Origin: an uncultured Woeseiaceae bacterium
GTDB taxonomy: Bacteria > Pseudomonadota > Gammaproteobacteria > Steroidobacterales > Woeseiaceae
Direction: 5' to 3'
Length of the DNA stretch: 41,809 bases
NCBI GenBank assembly: GCA_947259285.1
Contig: CAMYMR010000012.1
Span: 1-41,809 of the forward strand
Part shown: piece after piece, positions 26,272 through 36,129 of the stretch
Numbering within the stretch: position 1 is the first letter of the stretch
Layout of the letters: each line of letters begins with the position of its first letter
The notes under the pieces: model-generated
Databases searched by the model: none
What the model saw: only the letters and a program-made list of their open reading frames with translations
Told to the model about the DNA's origin: nothing
Position numbers and translations under genes: made by a program

Positions 26272-29200
26272 GTGACACCAAGTGAAAACCGTCGGGGCGG
26301 AGACATCAGGCAAGTAATTGTCGATGCGATTGTCTCATCGCGCGTAAGGTCACGTTATCTCAAGAGTCCGTCGCAGGTCAGGCTGTATCTCAAGCAATAC
26401 TTTGCAGACGTGCCGGTTGATGATCTGCAGGGCCGTGATGAAAAAGTCATGGCGCGGGTTGCGCTTGACCATCTCGAGTTCGGCGCGAAGCGCCGCAAGA
26501 ATGAAGCTCTGATCCGCATATTCAACCCGACCGAGAAAGAGCACGGCTACACGTCGGACTACACGTTTGTGGAAATGGTCAACGACGACATGCCGTTCCT
26601 GGTGGACTCCGTCGCAGCGGCGATCAATAGCCATAGCATGGTCGTGCACATGACGATCCACCCGATCATCTCGATCGTGCGCGACGGAGCCGGAAAGACT
26701 GCCGCTATTTCTCGACCGGATGATGACGACGCGAGCTCCGAATCGTTTATCCGATTCGCGATCGACCGGGAAACCGATGCGACGGAACTCAAGCGCCTGC
26801 ACCAGGAAATCAAAAAGGTACTCACGGACGTCAGGCGGGCGGTTCGTGACTGGGGCAAAATGCGACAGGCCATGCGCGACACGTCAGAGCTGCTGGTTAA
26901 TGGGCCGGCAGGTGTCGATCCGTTGCTGAGAACCGAAAGCCAGGCCCTGCTCAACTGGATGGCGGATGAACACTTCACGTTCCTTGGCTACCGCGAGTAT
27001 TCGCTGTCGCGACGTGGCAAGCGCGTATTTCTGAACTCGGTAAAAGGCTCCGGGCTCGGAATCCTCAGCCAGGAAGACCGTGGCACGACGAGTATCGAAC
27101 TCACGGCCGAAATGCGCCGCCTGACGCGTTCGCGAGACTGGTTGATACTGACCAAGGCAAATTCCCGCTCGACAGTTCATCGCCCCGCTTTCCTCGATTA
27201 CGTGGGCGTGAAGATCTATGACGAGGACGGCAACGCCGTCGGAGAACGGCGTTTTATCGGGCTGCTGACGTCGGTGGCCTACAGCGAGAGCCCGAGGAAT
27301 ATTCCGCTGCTGCGCCATAAGATCCGACTGATATTCGAACGTGCGGACGTGGATGCATCCGGACATCGGGGCAAGGCCCTGATGCATATCATAGAAACAT
27401 TCCCTCGCGAGGAGCTGTTTCAAAGCTCGGTGCAGGATCTCGCCCGCACGATGGTCGGCATTCTGAACCTGCAGGATCGTCAGCGGGTCAAGTTCTTCCT
27501 CCGCCGAGATGCGTTCCGACGCTTCTTTTCGTGTCTCGTTTTTGTGCCACGAGAAAAGTATACGACCGGGATCAGACGGCGAATCGAGACGCTGCTGACG
27601 CTGGCGTTCGGCGGCAAATCCGTTGACTCCTCCGTCCAGATTTCCGATTCCGCGCTGGCGCGTGTGCACATCATCGTGCGCACACCGGACGGTGAACGCC
27701 CGCGGATCAGTATCCAGCACATCGAAGAGCAAATCGCGGACCTCGTAATCACCTGGGCGGATCGGCTGCAGACGGAGTTGATAAAACGGTTTGGCCCCGA
27801 CGAGGGCGGTCGGCTGTATCACGCCTACCGCCAGGTTTTCCCCGCGGGTTTCCAGGAAGACACAGACCCCCGGGAGGCCTGCGCCGATGTGCAACAGATT
27901 GACGACATGTTGCGCAACAATAAATCGCGCGCGGTAAACCTCTACATTCCGCCGGATTCGGCGCCGGGCCACATGCATTTCATCGTTTATAGCATGGACG
28001 AGCCGCTGGCCTTGTCGGAAGCCCTGCCTGTTCTCGAGCATATGGGCGTTGATGTCTACACAGAGCGCCCGTACGAAGTAAAGCTGACGCCTGGTGAGGT
28101 GTTCTGGATTCAGGACTTTCACCTGCGACACGAAAGCGATGCGGCCGTGGACATCGACGCGGTTTCGGACAGATTCGAAGACTGTTTCATGGCGGTGCTG
28201 CGCGGCGACGCTGAAAACGATGGTCTGAACAGGCTCGTTGTCAGCGCGGGGCTTGACTGGCGGCAGACGGCATTATTGCGTTGTTATGCCAAACACATTT
28301 TGCAGCTCGGCGTACCCTTCAGTCAGACGTACATGGAAGACGTGCTCGTCGCGCATGCCGGACTTGCGGGTTTGCTGGTACGACAGTTCGAACTCCAGTT
28401 CGATCCGGAGCTGTCGAAAACCAAACGCGCCCGCGAATTGAGAAACACGGTCGCAGCCGTCAAGCGCCACATTGCCAAGGCCCAGCATGTAGATGAAGAT
28501 CGCATACTGACAGCGTTTGCGGGTGGTATCGATGCCACGCTTCGCAGCAACTACTTTCAACGAGTCGATGGCACCGATACGCCGAAATCCTACATTTCGA
28601 TAAAGCTGGATCCGGCGCTGCTCCCCGAAATACCATTGCCGCGGCCTCGATTCGAGGTCTTCGTGTACTCGCCCGAGGTCGAAGGTGTGCATTTGCGGGC
28701 AGGGGATATTGCGCGCGGCGGGCTGCGATGGTCGGATCGACGTGAAGACTTCCGCACGGAGATCCTGGGCCTGATGAAGGCCCAGGTCGTCAAGAATACG
28801 GTCATCGTTCCAACGGGCGCCAAAGGCGGCTTTTTCCCGAAGCGCGCTCCGGTCGGCGATCGCGAGGCCATTCTGGAAAACGGCATTCAGTGCTACAAGA
28901 CGTTCATTCGGGGGCTGCTGGACCTGACCGACAATGTGGTTGGAGACGCGGTCGTCACACCGGATCGCATCGTTCGCCGTGACGGCGATGACCCGTACCT
29001 GGTAGTGGCCGCCGACAAAGGCACGGCGACCTTCTCTGACATCGCCAACTCAATTTCCACGGAATACGGGTTCTGGCTCGATGATGCGTTTGCATCCGGC
29101 GGATCAGCGGGTTATGACCATAAGGGTATGGCGATTACGGCGCGCGGCGCCTGGGAAGCGGTTAAACGGCATTTCCATGAACTTGGTGTAAACACGCAGA

Positions 29201-31104
29201 AGGATCCATTCACGGTCGCCGGTATCGGCGATATGAGCGGCGACGTGTTCGGTAACGGTATGCTGCTGTCGAAAAAGATCAAACTGGTCGCAGCGTTTAA
29301 CCACCGTGACATATTTCTTGACCCGAAACCCGATCCGGCGGCGAGCTATCGTGAGCGGGCACGTCTTTTTCGTAAACACGGATCGACGTGGCACGATTAC
29401 AACCCATCGTTGATTTCGAAGGGTGGCGGCGTTTTTTCACGCCAGAACAAGACAATCCGCCTGAGTCCCGAGGTCAGGCGACTGCTCGACGTCGACGATG
29501 CTTCATTGCAGCCCGACGAGCTGATTCGCGCGATTCTCCGGATGCCCGTCGAACTCTTGTGGAACGGCGGCATCGGGACATACGCGAAAGCCAGTACCGA
29601 AGGCCATTCGGACGTCGGCGATCGCAGTAATGATTCGGTACGCGTAGACGCCAATGAATTGCGCTGCCGGGTCGTTGGCGAGGGTGGCAATTTGGGTTTC
29701 ACGCAGCGCGCTCGTGTCGAATACAGCCTGCACGGCGGCCGCATCAACACCGATTTCATCGACAACTCGGCCGGCGTCGACTGCAGCGACAGGGAGGTCA
29801 ATATAAAAATCCTGCTCGGAGACGTCGCCAAGAAGCGAGGCATGACACGCAAGCGGCGTGACGAGCTGCTGGCTTCAATGACGGACGAGGTTGCCGATCT
29901 GGTTCTCAGGAACAACTATCTGCAAACACAGTCGATCAGCATGAGCGAAAGATTGTCTGCCGATCGCATCGATGAGACCGCACGTCTTATTACGTCTCTG
30001 GAGCGCACCGGTCTGCTCGACCGAGACCTCGAATATTTGCCCAGTGATACTGAGATCGAGGATCGTCGCAGCCGCAAGCAGGGGCTGACCCGGCCAGAAC
30101 TCGCTGTCGTGTTGAGCTACGCAAAGATCGACCTTTACGACGGGCTTATCGAATCGGAAGACACGCTCGAGGACTTCCTTAGAATCGATCCGCAGAGGTA
30201 TTTCCCGCCGGTTCTAAGGCGCCGCTACGTCAAACTGATCCCGACCCACCGACTGAGCCGGCAAATCCTTGCAACGCTTATCGCGAATGCGCTCGTGAAC
30301 CGAATGGGTCCCGCGTTCGTCAAGCGTGCGCAGAATGATACCGGCGCGGACATAGTAACGATCGCTCGAGCGTATGAAGTGGCGCGCATCATTTGCCGCG
30401 CAATGCCACTGTTGCGAACGATCGAATCGCTGGATGACAAGATTCCCGCAAGCGCGCAGCTGTCGATGATGTTCGAGGTCAGCAGGACGCTACGCCATGC
30501 CTGCTACTGGTTGATCGAGCATTACGGCGACCATCTCGACATCGTCGAGGCCGTGGAGCGCCTGAAAGACAGAATGGCGCGCATTTACACCCGCTCGGGC
30601 ACCTACCTGTCGAAGGCCAGCCGCCGGCGAAATGCAGAAGCAGAGGCCCAGTGGATCGAGCTGGGCGTGCCGAAAGACCTTGCGCATCGCATGTCCCTGC
30701 TGTTGGTGACACGCGCCGCCCTGGATATTGCCGACGTCTCCGCGGAGCGCGGGCGAGATGTCATTGATACGGCACGCATATACGCAAAACTGAACGACGT
30801 GCTGGGATTGCAGTGGCTGCACAACCGCGCCGAGGACCTCAAGGTCAGCGGCCGATGGCAGGCGATGGCGCGCAGCAATCTTCGCGAGGAGTTCTACCGA
30901 ATCCGCAGAGACATCGCATTGCGACTATTGACTCGCCGAGGCAAACTCGACGGTCGTATCGTCGCGAAGAAATGGCTGGCAAAGCACGAACAGGAAGTCG
31001 GGCGATTCTGCGCCATGACAGACGAGATGAGGCTGCGCGGTCACTATGACTTTGCTACGCTGTCGGTGGCCGCACAGGAGCTGCGCGACCTGACACTGAG
31101 CTGA
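26272..31104 (+). CDS. gdhB: NAD-specific glutamate dehydrogenase, large (GdhB type)
   Basis: The 1610-residue enzyme catalyses NAD-dependent oxidative deamination of glutamate in the cytoplasm. The long N-terminal half holds ACT-like regulatory segments (for example TSDYTFVEMVNDDMPFLVDSV). The catalytic domain starts near residue 800: ARGGLRWSDRREDFRTEILG, QVVKNTVIVPTGAKGGFFPK, ADKGTATFSDIANSIS, and VAGIGDMSGDVFGNGMLLS, followed by DPKPDP and WNGGIGTYAK. A long helical C-terminal region completes it. It starts at GTG 26272, close to the perfect -10. It is the large-size class known from Pseudomonas and Streptomyces. Feeding 2-oxoglutarate to the TCA cycle fits an amino-acid catabolic lifestyle. 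Confidence 0.96.
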   Translation: MTPSENRRGGDIRQVIVDAIVSSRVRSRYLKSPSQVRLYLKQYFADVPVDDLQGRDEKVMARVALDHLEFGAKRRKNEALIRIFNPTEKEHGYTSDYTFVEMVNDDMPFLVDSVAAAINSHSMVVHMTIHPIISIVRDGAGKTAAISRPDDDDASSESFIRFAIDRETDATELKRLHQEIKKVLTDVRRAVRDWGKMRQAMRDTSELLVNGPAGVDPLLRTESQALLNWMADEHFTFLGYREYSLSRRGKRVFLNSVKGSGLGILSQEDRGTTSIELTAEMRRLTRSRDWLILTKANSRSTVHRPAFLDYVGVKIYDEDGNAVGERRFIGLLTSVAYSESPRNIPLLRHKIRLIFERADVDASGHRGKALMHIIETFPREELFQSSVQDLARTMVGILNLQDRQRVKFFLRRDAFRRFFSCLVFVPREKYTTGIRRRIETLLTLAFGGKSVDSSVQISDSALARVHIIVRTPDGERPRISIQHIEEQIADLVITWADRLQTELIKRFGPDEGGRLYHAYRQVFPAGFQEDTDPREACADVQQIDDMLRNNKSRAVNLYIPPDSAPGHMHFIVYSMDEPLALSEALPVLEHMGVDVYTERPYEVKLTPGEVFWIQDFHLRHESDAAVDIDAVSDRFEDCFMAVLRGDAENDGLNRLVVSAGLDWRQTALLRCYAKHILQLGVPFSQTYMEDVLVAHAGLAGLLVRQFELQFDPELSKTKRARELRNTVAAVKRHIAKAQHVDEDRILTAFAGGIDATLRSNYFQRVDGTDTPKSYISIKLDPALLPEIPLPRPRFEVFVYSPEVEGVHLRAGDIARGGLRWSDRREDFRTEILGLMKAQVVKNTVIVPTGAKGGFFPKRAPVGDREAILENGIQCYKTFIRGLLDLTDNVVGDAVVTPDRIVRRDGDDPYLVVAADKGTATFSDIANSISTEYGFWLDDAFASGGSAGYDHKGMAITARGAWEAVKRHFHELGVNTQKDPFTVAGIGDMSGDVFGNGMLLSKKIKLVAAFNHRDIFLDPKPDPAASYRERARLFRKHGSTWHDYNPSLISKGGGVFSRQNKTIRLSPEVRRLLDVDDASLQPDELIRAILRMPVELLWNGGIGTYAKASTEGHSDVGDRSNDSVRVDANELRCRVVGEGGNLGFTQRARVEYSLHGGRINTDFIDNSAGVDCSDREVNIKILLGDVAKKRGMTRKRRDELLASMTDEVADLVLRNNYLQTQSISMSERLSADRIDETARLITSLERTGLLDRDLEYLPSDTEIEDRRSRKQGLTRPELAVVLSYAKIDLYDGLIESEDTLEDFLRIDPQRYFPPVLRRRYVKLIPTHRLSRQILATLIANALVNRMGPAFVKRAQNDTGADIVTIARAYEVARIICRAMPLLRTIESLDDKIPASAQLSMMFEVSRTLRHACYWLIEHYGDHLDIVEAVERLKDRMARIYTRSGTYLSKASRRRNAEAEAQWIELGVPKDLAHRMSLLLVTRAALDIADVSAERGRDVIDTARIYAKLNDVLGLQWLHNRAEDLKVSGRWQAMARSNLREEFYRIRRDIALRLLTRRGKLDGRIVAKKWLAKHEQEVGRFCAMTDEMRLRGHYDFATLSVAAQELRDLTLS

Positions 31105-31144
31105 CAATCATGCGACTTTCGTCGCTAATTAAATCGGAGAAGCA

Positions 31145-31888
31145 ATGGCTGGCAAGCTAATACTATGCCGTCACGGGCAGAGTGACTGGAACCTGAAGAA
31201 TCTCTTCACTGGCTGGACGGACGTCGATCTGACCGAGCAAGGCATACAGGAAGCAATAGACGCCGGGCAGCTCTTATCCCAAATGGGATTCGGGTTTGAC
31301 GTCGCGTACACGTCGGTCCTGAAACGCGCCATTCGCACCTTGTGGTACATGCTCGATGAGATGGACCTCATGTGGATTCCGGTTGTTCGCGACTGGCGCC
31401 TGAATGAGCGTCACTACGGCGCGCTGCAGGGACTCAACAAGGCCGAGACCGCGGCCAAGTATGGCGACGAACAGGTACACATCTGGCGCCGCAGCTACGA
31501 TATTCCGCCGCCGCCGCTGGACGACGACGACGAACGTCATCCTTCTTTCGACCCTCGTTACAAGGGGGTTGCCGATTTACCCGGGACGGAGTCGCTGATG
31601 CTGACGCTGCAGAGAGTGTTGCCGTGTTGGGCGGAGTTGATCGCACCGGATCTCAAAGCCGGAAAGGATGTACTGGTCGCGGCTCACGGCAACAGCCTGC
31701 GCGCCCTGGTCAAGATGCTCGATGAAGTCTCGGACGAGGAGATTACCGGCTTCAACATTCCGACGGGCATTCCGCTCGCCTATGAACTCGATGATGACCT
31801 CAAACCCGTGTCGCGGGAATTTCTGGGCGATCCCGAAGAGGTCGCCAAAGCGGCCGCGGCCGTCGCGGCGCAGGGCAAAGCGAAGTGA
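31145..31888 (+). CDS. gpmA: 2,3-bisphosphoglycerate-dependent phosphoglycerate mutase
   Basis: GpmA interconverts 3- and 2-phosphoglycerate through a phosphohistidine. The 247-residue product begins [16 protein letters not shown], with RHG active site, and keeps [29 protein letters not shown], and [13 protein letters not shown] with the second histidine. It starts at an ATG with GGAG nearby. It ends with a GTGA overlap with the carbonic anhydrase-like gene. The C-terminus is alanine-rich ([12 protein letters not shown]). Confidence 0.95.
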   Translation: MAGKLILCRHGQSDWNLKNLFTGWTDVDLTEQGIQEAIDAGQLLSQMGFGFDVAYTSVLKRAIRTLWYMLDEMDLMWIPVVRDWRLNERHYGALQGLNKAETAAKYGDEQVHIWRRSYDIPPPPLDDDDERHPSFDPRYKGVADLPGTESLMLTLQRVLPCWAELIAPDLKAGKDVLVAAHGNSLRALVKMLDEVSDEEITGFNIPTGIPLAYELDDDLKPVSREFLGDPEEVAKAAAAVAAQGKAK

Positions 31889-32421
31889 TCCTGGCGCTCG
31901 GCGAGCGAGCGCCTGTATTGGAAGGTCGCGAACATTTCGTCGCGCAGAGCGCGATGGTGATCGGCAGCGTGCGCCTCGGACACCAGTCCAGCGTCTGGTT
32001 CAACTGCGTCCTGCGAGGGGACAACGACTGGCTCGAGATCGGCGAGCGCAGCAATATCCAGGACGGCTGTATCCTGCACGCGGATCCCGGCATTCCGTTG
32101 ATCATCGGAGACGGCGTCACCGTTGGGCACAGCGCGATGTTGCACGGCTGTACGATTGGGGATGACTCACTGATTGGTGTTGGCAGCACGCTGTTGAACA
32201 ACGCAACGATAGGGCGCAACTGCATTGTCGGCGCTAATGCGTTGGTCACCGAAAACAAGAAATTCCCGGACGGCTCGCTGATACTCGGGTCCCCCGCCAA
32301 GCGCGTCCGCGAACTTAGCGACGAGGAAATAGCTGATATCGGGCGGTCAGCCGATCTGTATGTCCGGAACGCCCGGCGCTATAACGAGCAGCTGTCTGGC
32401 CCGGACATCGCATCGGTATGA
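31885..32421 (+). CDS. Gamma-type carbonic anhydrase-like hexapeptide protein
   Basis: The 178-residue left-handed beta-helix protein resembles E. coli YrdA and gamma carbonic anhydrases. Hexapeptide repeats run through [41 protein letters not shown] and [16 protein letters not shown]. The three zinc-site histidines are present ([14 protein letters not shown]). The GTG start overlaps the gpmA stop by four bases (GTGA, 31885-31888). Enzyme activity cannot be certain from sequence because many members lack it. The last 20-odd bases of the gene recur as a direct repeat at 32564-32592. Confidence 0.9.
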   Translation: MILALGERAPVLEGREHFVAQSAMVIGSVRLGHQSSVWFNCVLRGDNDWLEIGERSNIQDGCILHADPGIPLIIGDGVTVGHSAMLHGCTIGDDSLIGVGSTLLNNATIGRNCIVGANALVTENKKFPDGSLILGSPAKRVRELSDEEIADIGRSADLYVRNARRYNEQLSGPDIASV

Positions 32422-32592
32422 CGCGCTCTCGCTGAGTCTCTGATCGCCTGAAGCATTTTCCTCGCTCGGCAATAGACACCGTTATTCCGCTCACTCGGAA
32501 AATCCGTCAGCCAACCAGATCCTCGACCGATCTTACGCGCCAACCGGCGCAATATCCGGGCCAGCCCGGATATCGCATCGGTATGACGCGCT
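32399..32592. repeat. 29-bp direct repeat spanning the convergent gene ends
   Basis: The 29 bases at 32399-32427 recur at 32564-32592 with one mismatch (GCCCGGAC against GCCCGGAT at the eighth base). The first copy holds the end and stop of the carbonic anhydrase-like gene; the second ends at the first bases of the tesB stop codon. The 165-base offset looks like an old tandem duplication. A 9-bp hairpin (32552-32573) sits at the second copy. Confidence 0.75.
32552..32573. terminator. Candidate bidirectional terminator hairpin before tesB stop
   Basis: ATATCCGGG-CCAG-CCCGGATAT has perfect 9-bp arms and a four-base loop between the convergent carbonic anhydrase-like gene and tesB. There is no U-run, so termination is only probable. 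Confidence 0.5.
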
Positions 32593-33490
32593 AGGATTGC
32601 TGACTCGGGTCGGACCGGAGCTTCTTGCGAGCAGGGTCGATCACCCGGACCAGGCCTTCCTGAGATGTCGATGCAACCAGCTTGCCACCTTCAGTAAACA
32701 GCTGACCGCGGGCAAAACCACGTGCTCCCGATGCGTTCGGGCTGTCCATCGAGTACAGCAGCCACTCATCCATTCGGAAACCGCAATGAAACCAGAGCGC
32801 GTGATCGAGGCTGGCCATAATGACGCTGCCGCGGGTCATTGACAGGCCATGCGGCAACGTCGATGTCGCGAGCAGTTCGAAATCGGAAACGTACGCGAGC
32901 AGATTCTGATGCAGGGTGAAATCATCAGGCAAGCGATCAACGGCGCGTATCCAGACGTGCTTCCGAGGCTCCAATTTTCGCCGCCGATCCAGACTCAGCG
33001 GCTCGACCGGTCGAAATTCGAAGGGGCGCTTGTGGGTCATGAAACGGCGCAACTTCACGGGAACCTTCTCGAGCACATCCGACGCAACTTCGGTCAGGTC
33101 CTTGAGACCATCCGGCGGCGGTACGTCCGGCATTTCAGCCTGGTGCTCCAACCCCTTTTCCGGCGCCTGGAACGATGCTGCAAGGTTCAGTATCGGCCGG
33201 CCATGCTGTATCGCAACCACACGTCGGTTCGAGAAACTCCCGCCGTCGCGTGCGCGGTCGACATCATAGATGATCGGCGCATTCACATCGCCACGGCGCA
33301 GGAAATAGGCGTGCAGCGAATGCGCCACCCTTCCCTCTACCGTGTGCTGTGCGGCCGACAGCGCCTGTCCGACTACCTGACCACCGAACACCTGTGGGCT
33401 GCCGATGTCCCGGCTGTCGCCACGAAATATATTGTCCTCGATCCGCTCGAGCTGCAAAAGCGCAATCAGGTCTGTGAGAACCGGATGCAT
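32591..33490 (-). CDS. tesB: Acyl-CoA thioesterase II TesB
   Basis: TesB hydrolyses acyl-CoA to free fatty acid and CoA. The 299-residue double-hotdog protein has FGGQVVGQALSAAQ, HSLHAYFLRRGDVNAPIIYDVDR, a central DMPDVPPPD-like segment, SLDHALWFH with the catalytic aspartate, MDEWLLYSMDSPNASGARG and STSQEGLVRV with the conserved glutamine. Length is typical. It follows the SDR by 17 bases, in the likely acyl-CoA synthetase-SDR-tesB operon. Confidence 0.95.
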   Translation of the reverse strand: MHPVLTDLIALLQLERIEDNIFRGDSRDIGSPQVFGGQVVGQALSAAQHTVEGRVAHSLHAYFLRRGDVNAPIIYDVDRARDGGSFSNRRVVAIQHGRPILNLAASFQAPEKGLEHQAEMPDVPPPDGLKDLTEVASDVLEKVPVKLRRFMTHKRPFEFRPVEPLSLDRRRKLEPRKHVWIRAVDRLPDDFTLHQNLLAYVSDFELLATSTLPHGLSMTRGSVIMASLDHALWFHCGFRMDEWLLYSMDSPNASGARGFARGQLFTEGGKLVASTSQEGLVRVIDPARKKLRSDPSQQS

Positions 33491-33507
33491 GCTGGCGGCC
33501 TTTACCG

Positions 33508-34260
33508 TCAGCCAGCGTCTGTGAGGCCACCGTCGACGGTGATGCCCGTACCACTGACAAACACCGCGTCATCGCTGGCGAGAAACAGCGCAACCTTGGC
33601 GATATCCACGGGCTCGGCCAGACGCTTCGCGGCGGATCGCCGAATACAGTGGTCCCTGAAGGCTGTATCTTTCTGATAAACACCGCGACTTGCCGGGGTC
33701 ATGACGGCACCGGGCTGAATATAGTTTGCCGTGATCGAGAATTCCCCGGCCTCGGCAGCAAGTGCACGAGTAATGTCTGCAAGGTCCTGCTCGGCATAGG
33801 CACTTGCCGCATCGCCATCCCGGTCGAAACAGCTGCGCAGCAAACCGATGTTGATGATTCGACCTTGTGGGCTTTTTTTCAGAAACGGTAATGCCCCGCG
33901 ACACAGGGCGATGGTGAGCTCCGCCCTGGCCTGCAGGAGGCCTGTCAGTTTTTCGTTAATCTCGCTGACAGGCGCATCGGGCCGTAATGGCAAATCAATG
34001 ATCAGGATATCAATACCGCCCAGCTTATCCGTCGCTTGCTCCAGAATTGTCGGTATCGCTGTGACGTCGTTCATTGAGACCGACAAGCCGGTGATGCCTT
34101 TGACGCGCTCGTAATGCTGCTCGATGCCGCTGTTCTTGGCGCCAACGGCGACCACGGTCGCACCGTGCTTGGTGAGAGTGCGAGCAATCGCCTCGCCGAT
34201 GCCGTCGGCCGCGTTTATGACAAGCGCGTTGAGCCCGTAAAGGCGTAGTGGGTCGCCCAT
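33508..34260 (-). CDS. SDR-fold protein lacking the catalytic lysine
   Basis: The 250-residue product has the SDR fold: the NAD motif is replaced by NAADGIGEA, and the family's end VSGTGITVDGGLTDAG is present. The active site is altered: where other SDRs have YxxxK, this one reads YAEQDL, so the lysine is Asp. A serine is present, but one position off the usual spacing. This could be an inactive SDR relative or an atypical enzyme. It lies between the acyl-CoA synthetase and tesB, so a role in acyl-CoA metabolism is likely. The start at 34260 (MGDPLRLYGL) gives a normal N-terminus. Confidence 0.8.
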   Translation of the reverse strand: MGDPLRLYGLNALVINAADGIGEAIARTLTKHGATVVAVGAKNSGIEQHYERVKGITGLSVSMNDVTAIPTILEQATDKLGGIDILIIDLPLRPDAPVSEINEKLTGLLQARAELTIALCRGALPFLKKSPQGRIINIGLLRSCFDRDGDAASAYAEQDLADITRALAAEAGEFSITANYIQPGAVMTPASRGVYQKDTAFRDHCIRRSAAKRLAEPVDIAKVALFLASDDAVFVSGTGITVDGGLTDAG

Positions 34261-34295
34261 GTTTGGTCCTTGAGTGTTGCTGCTAAAATCTGGTT

Positions 34296-35927
34296 CTAAT
34301 CCGGGAATGCATAGTCGGCGAATTGCTTGCGCAATTCAATCTTCTTGATCTTGCCCGTCGCCGTATGCGGCAATTCTTCGACGAAAGCAACGTCGTTGGG
34401 TATCCACCAGTCGGCGACTTTGCCGCGGAAATAAGCAAGCAGGTCCTCTTTACTGACGTCCTGGCCCTCTGCCCGTACGATAATGAGCAGCGGACGCTCG
34501 GTCCACTTGGGATGTGCAACGCCAATTACCGCGGCTTCCGCAACCGCCGGATGGCCCATGGCCGCATTCTCGAGCTCGATTGAGCTGATCCACTCGCCGC
34601 CCGACTTGATCACGTCCTTGGTCCGATCGGTGATCGCCATGTAGCCCTGCGGGTCAATGGTTGCGACATCACCGGTATCGAACCAGCCGTCATCGGTGTG
34701 CGTGCCGGCACCGCCTTCCAGTTTGAAATAGTCGCTGCATATCCACGGACCACGAACCTGGAGCGCGCCGTAAGCGACGCCGTCCCACGGCAGCTCATGC
34801 CCGTCATCGTCCACGATGCGCAGTTCGCAGCCGAAAATTCCGCGACCAGCCTTGGTCGCGAGATCGAGTCTTTCATCATCCGTCAACGATTCGAGCCCCG
34901 CCTTGATTGAATTACAGGTACCGAGAGGACTCATCTCCGTCATGCCCCAGCCCTGTCGCAGCTCGACACCGTGTTTGTCGCGAAATTCCTCGATCATCGA
35001 GCGCGGCACTGCGGCGCCGCCGACCAGCGTGTACTTGAGCTTGTCGAGGCGCTTCTCTTCGCCGGCGCAATACTGCAGCAGGGCCAGCCAGACGGTCGGC
35101 ACGCCGAGCGCCATCGTTACGTTTTCCGAATCGAGCAGTTCGAACAACGCGGCGCCGTCGCCCATCTTGGGGCCGGGGAAGACGATCTTGGCCCCGACCA
35201 TGAGGCACGAATAGGGCACGCCCCAGGCATTGACATGGAACAAAGGTACGACCGGTAACACGCAGTCGGTGCTTGAAAGATTCATGACATCCGGTGCCGG
35301 AGCCACGTAGGCGTGCAGCACCGTCGAGCGGTGATCGTAAAGCACGCCCTTCGGATCGCCGGTCGTGCCGGACGTGTAGCACAGCGCCGACGCCGACCGC
35401 TCGTCCAGTTCGGGCCACACATAGTCCGAAGACTCGGCGCCAATCAGCGTCTCGTAACAGACCACGTTCGGTAACGAGGTCTCCGGCATGTGGGCCTCAT
35501 CGGTCATGACCACGAAACCCTCGACATTTTCGATCTGCGGGAGCAACTTCTCGAGCAGCGGCACGAACATGACATCCGTGAATATCCAGCGGTCCTCGGC
35601 GTGATTGATGATGAAAATGAGCTGTTCGGGAAAAAGGCGGGGATTGATCGTGTGACAGACATAACCAGCGCCGCTGATACCGTAATATAGTTCCAGATGT
35701 CGGTAGTCGTTCCACGCGATAGTCGCAATCCGATCGCCATGGCTGAGGCCGAGCTTATCCAGCGCGTTCGCCAGCTGCCTGGAGCGGCCGACGGCATCCC
35801 TGATGGTGCAGCGATGACGCGGATTGTCCGCCGTTACAGAAACGATTTCACGATCGCCGTGAAATCTCGCCGCATGCTCTGCGATCGAGGAAATCAGCAA
35901 AGGCCTGTTCATCATCAATCCGTGCAT
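34296..35927 (-). CDS. AMP-binding acyl-CoA synthetase (AlkK-like)
   Basis: The 543-residue ligase activates a carboxylic acid as acyl-adenylate then transfers it to CoA. It has the AMP-binding motif [82 protein letters not shown] and the C-terminal [11 protein letters not shown] with the lysine of adenylation. The pattern resembles medium- and long-chain fatty-acyl-CoA synthetases of the AlkK type more than FadD itself. The start at 35927 has a strong AGGGGA site. The SDR and tesB follow. Confidence 0.94.
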   Translation of the reverse strand: MHGLMMNRPLLISSIAEHAARFHGDREIVSVTADNPRHRCTIRDAVGRSRQLANALDKLGLSHGDRIATIAWNDYRHLELYYGISGAGYVCHTINPRLFPEQLIFIINHAEDRWIFTDVMFVPLLEKLLPQIENVEGFVVMTDEAHMPETSLPNVVCYETLIGAESSDYVWPELDERSASALCYTSGTTGDPKGVLYDHRSTVLHAYVAPAPDVMNLSSTDCVLPVVPLFHVNAWGVPYSCLMVGAKIVFPGPKMGDGAALFELLDSENVTMALGVPTVWLALLQYCAGEEKRLDKLKYTLVGGAAVPRSMIEEFRDKHGVELRQGWGMTEMSPLGTCNSIKAGLESLTDDERLDLATKAGRGIFGCELRIVDDDGHELPWDGVAYGALQVRGPWICSDYFKLEGGAGTHTDDGWFDTGDVATIDPQGYMAITDRTKDVIKSGGEWISSIELENAAMGHPAVAEAAVIGVAHPKWTERPLLIIVRAEGQDVSKEDLLAYFRGKVADWWIPNDVAFVEELPHTATGKIKKIELRKQFADYAFPD

Positions 35928-35951
35928 AGTTGCTTCCCCTGGTGTCAGTCG

Positions 35952-36116
35952 TTACTCGTTCGGCAGGACGGGCGCCATTCGACAGTCTGGATCCCTGCTA
36001 AGCTTTTCCCGCCGGCCACGCATCGAACGTGTGATGGGCCCGTCCGCGTCGAACATAAAGCTTACCCAATCCTGGCCAGCTTTTGGCCATAATGGAACAT
36101 TACCATCATAAGCCAT
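35952..36116 (-). CDS. Possible small protein upstream of the acyl-CoA synthetase
   Basis: A 54-residue open frame (MAYDGNVPLWPKAGQDWV at its start, MAPVLPNE at its end) ends 24 bases before the acyl-CoA synthetase start, so it could lead that operon. It has no recognised domain, signal peptide or membrane segment. Its start lies 13 bases from that of the divergent nitrilase-like gene, which leaves little room for promoters, and I see no convincing ribosome-binding site. It may be chance. Confidence 0.3.
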   Translation of the reverse strand: MAYDGNVPLWPKAGQDWVSFMFDADGPITRSMRGRREKLSRDPDCRMAPVLPNE

Positions 36117-36129
36117 TTTGGAAATCTCG

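Noticed and set aside
26884-28131. 415-residue minus-strand frame inside the glutamate dehydrogenase gene
   Set aside because: It lies fully antisense within a confident 1610-residue enzyme and shows no family sequence; long antisense frames are common in GC-rich DNA.
32455-32503. ATTTTCC/GGAAAAT inverted repeat as a third copy of the structured repeat
   Set aside because: It shares only short CTCGCTCGG and CTCACTCGG pieces with copies A and B and the arms are only 7 bp, so chance is likely.
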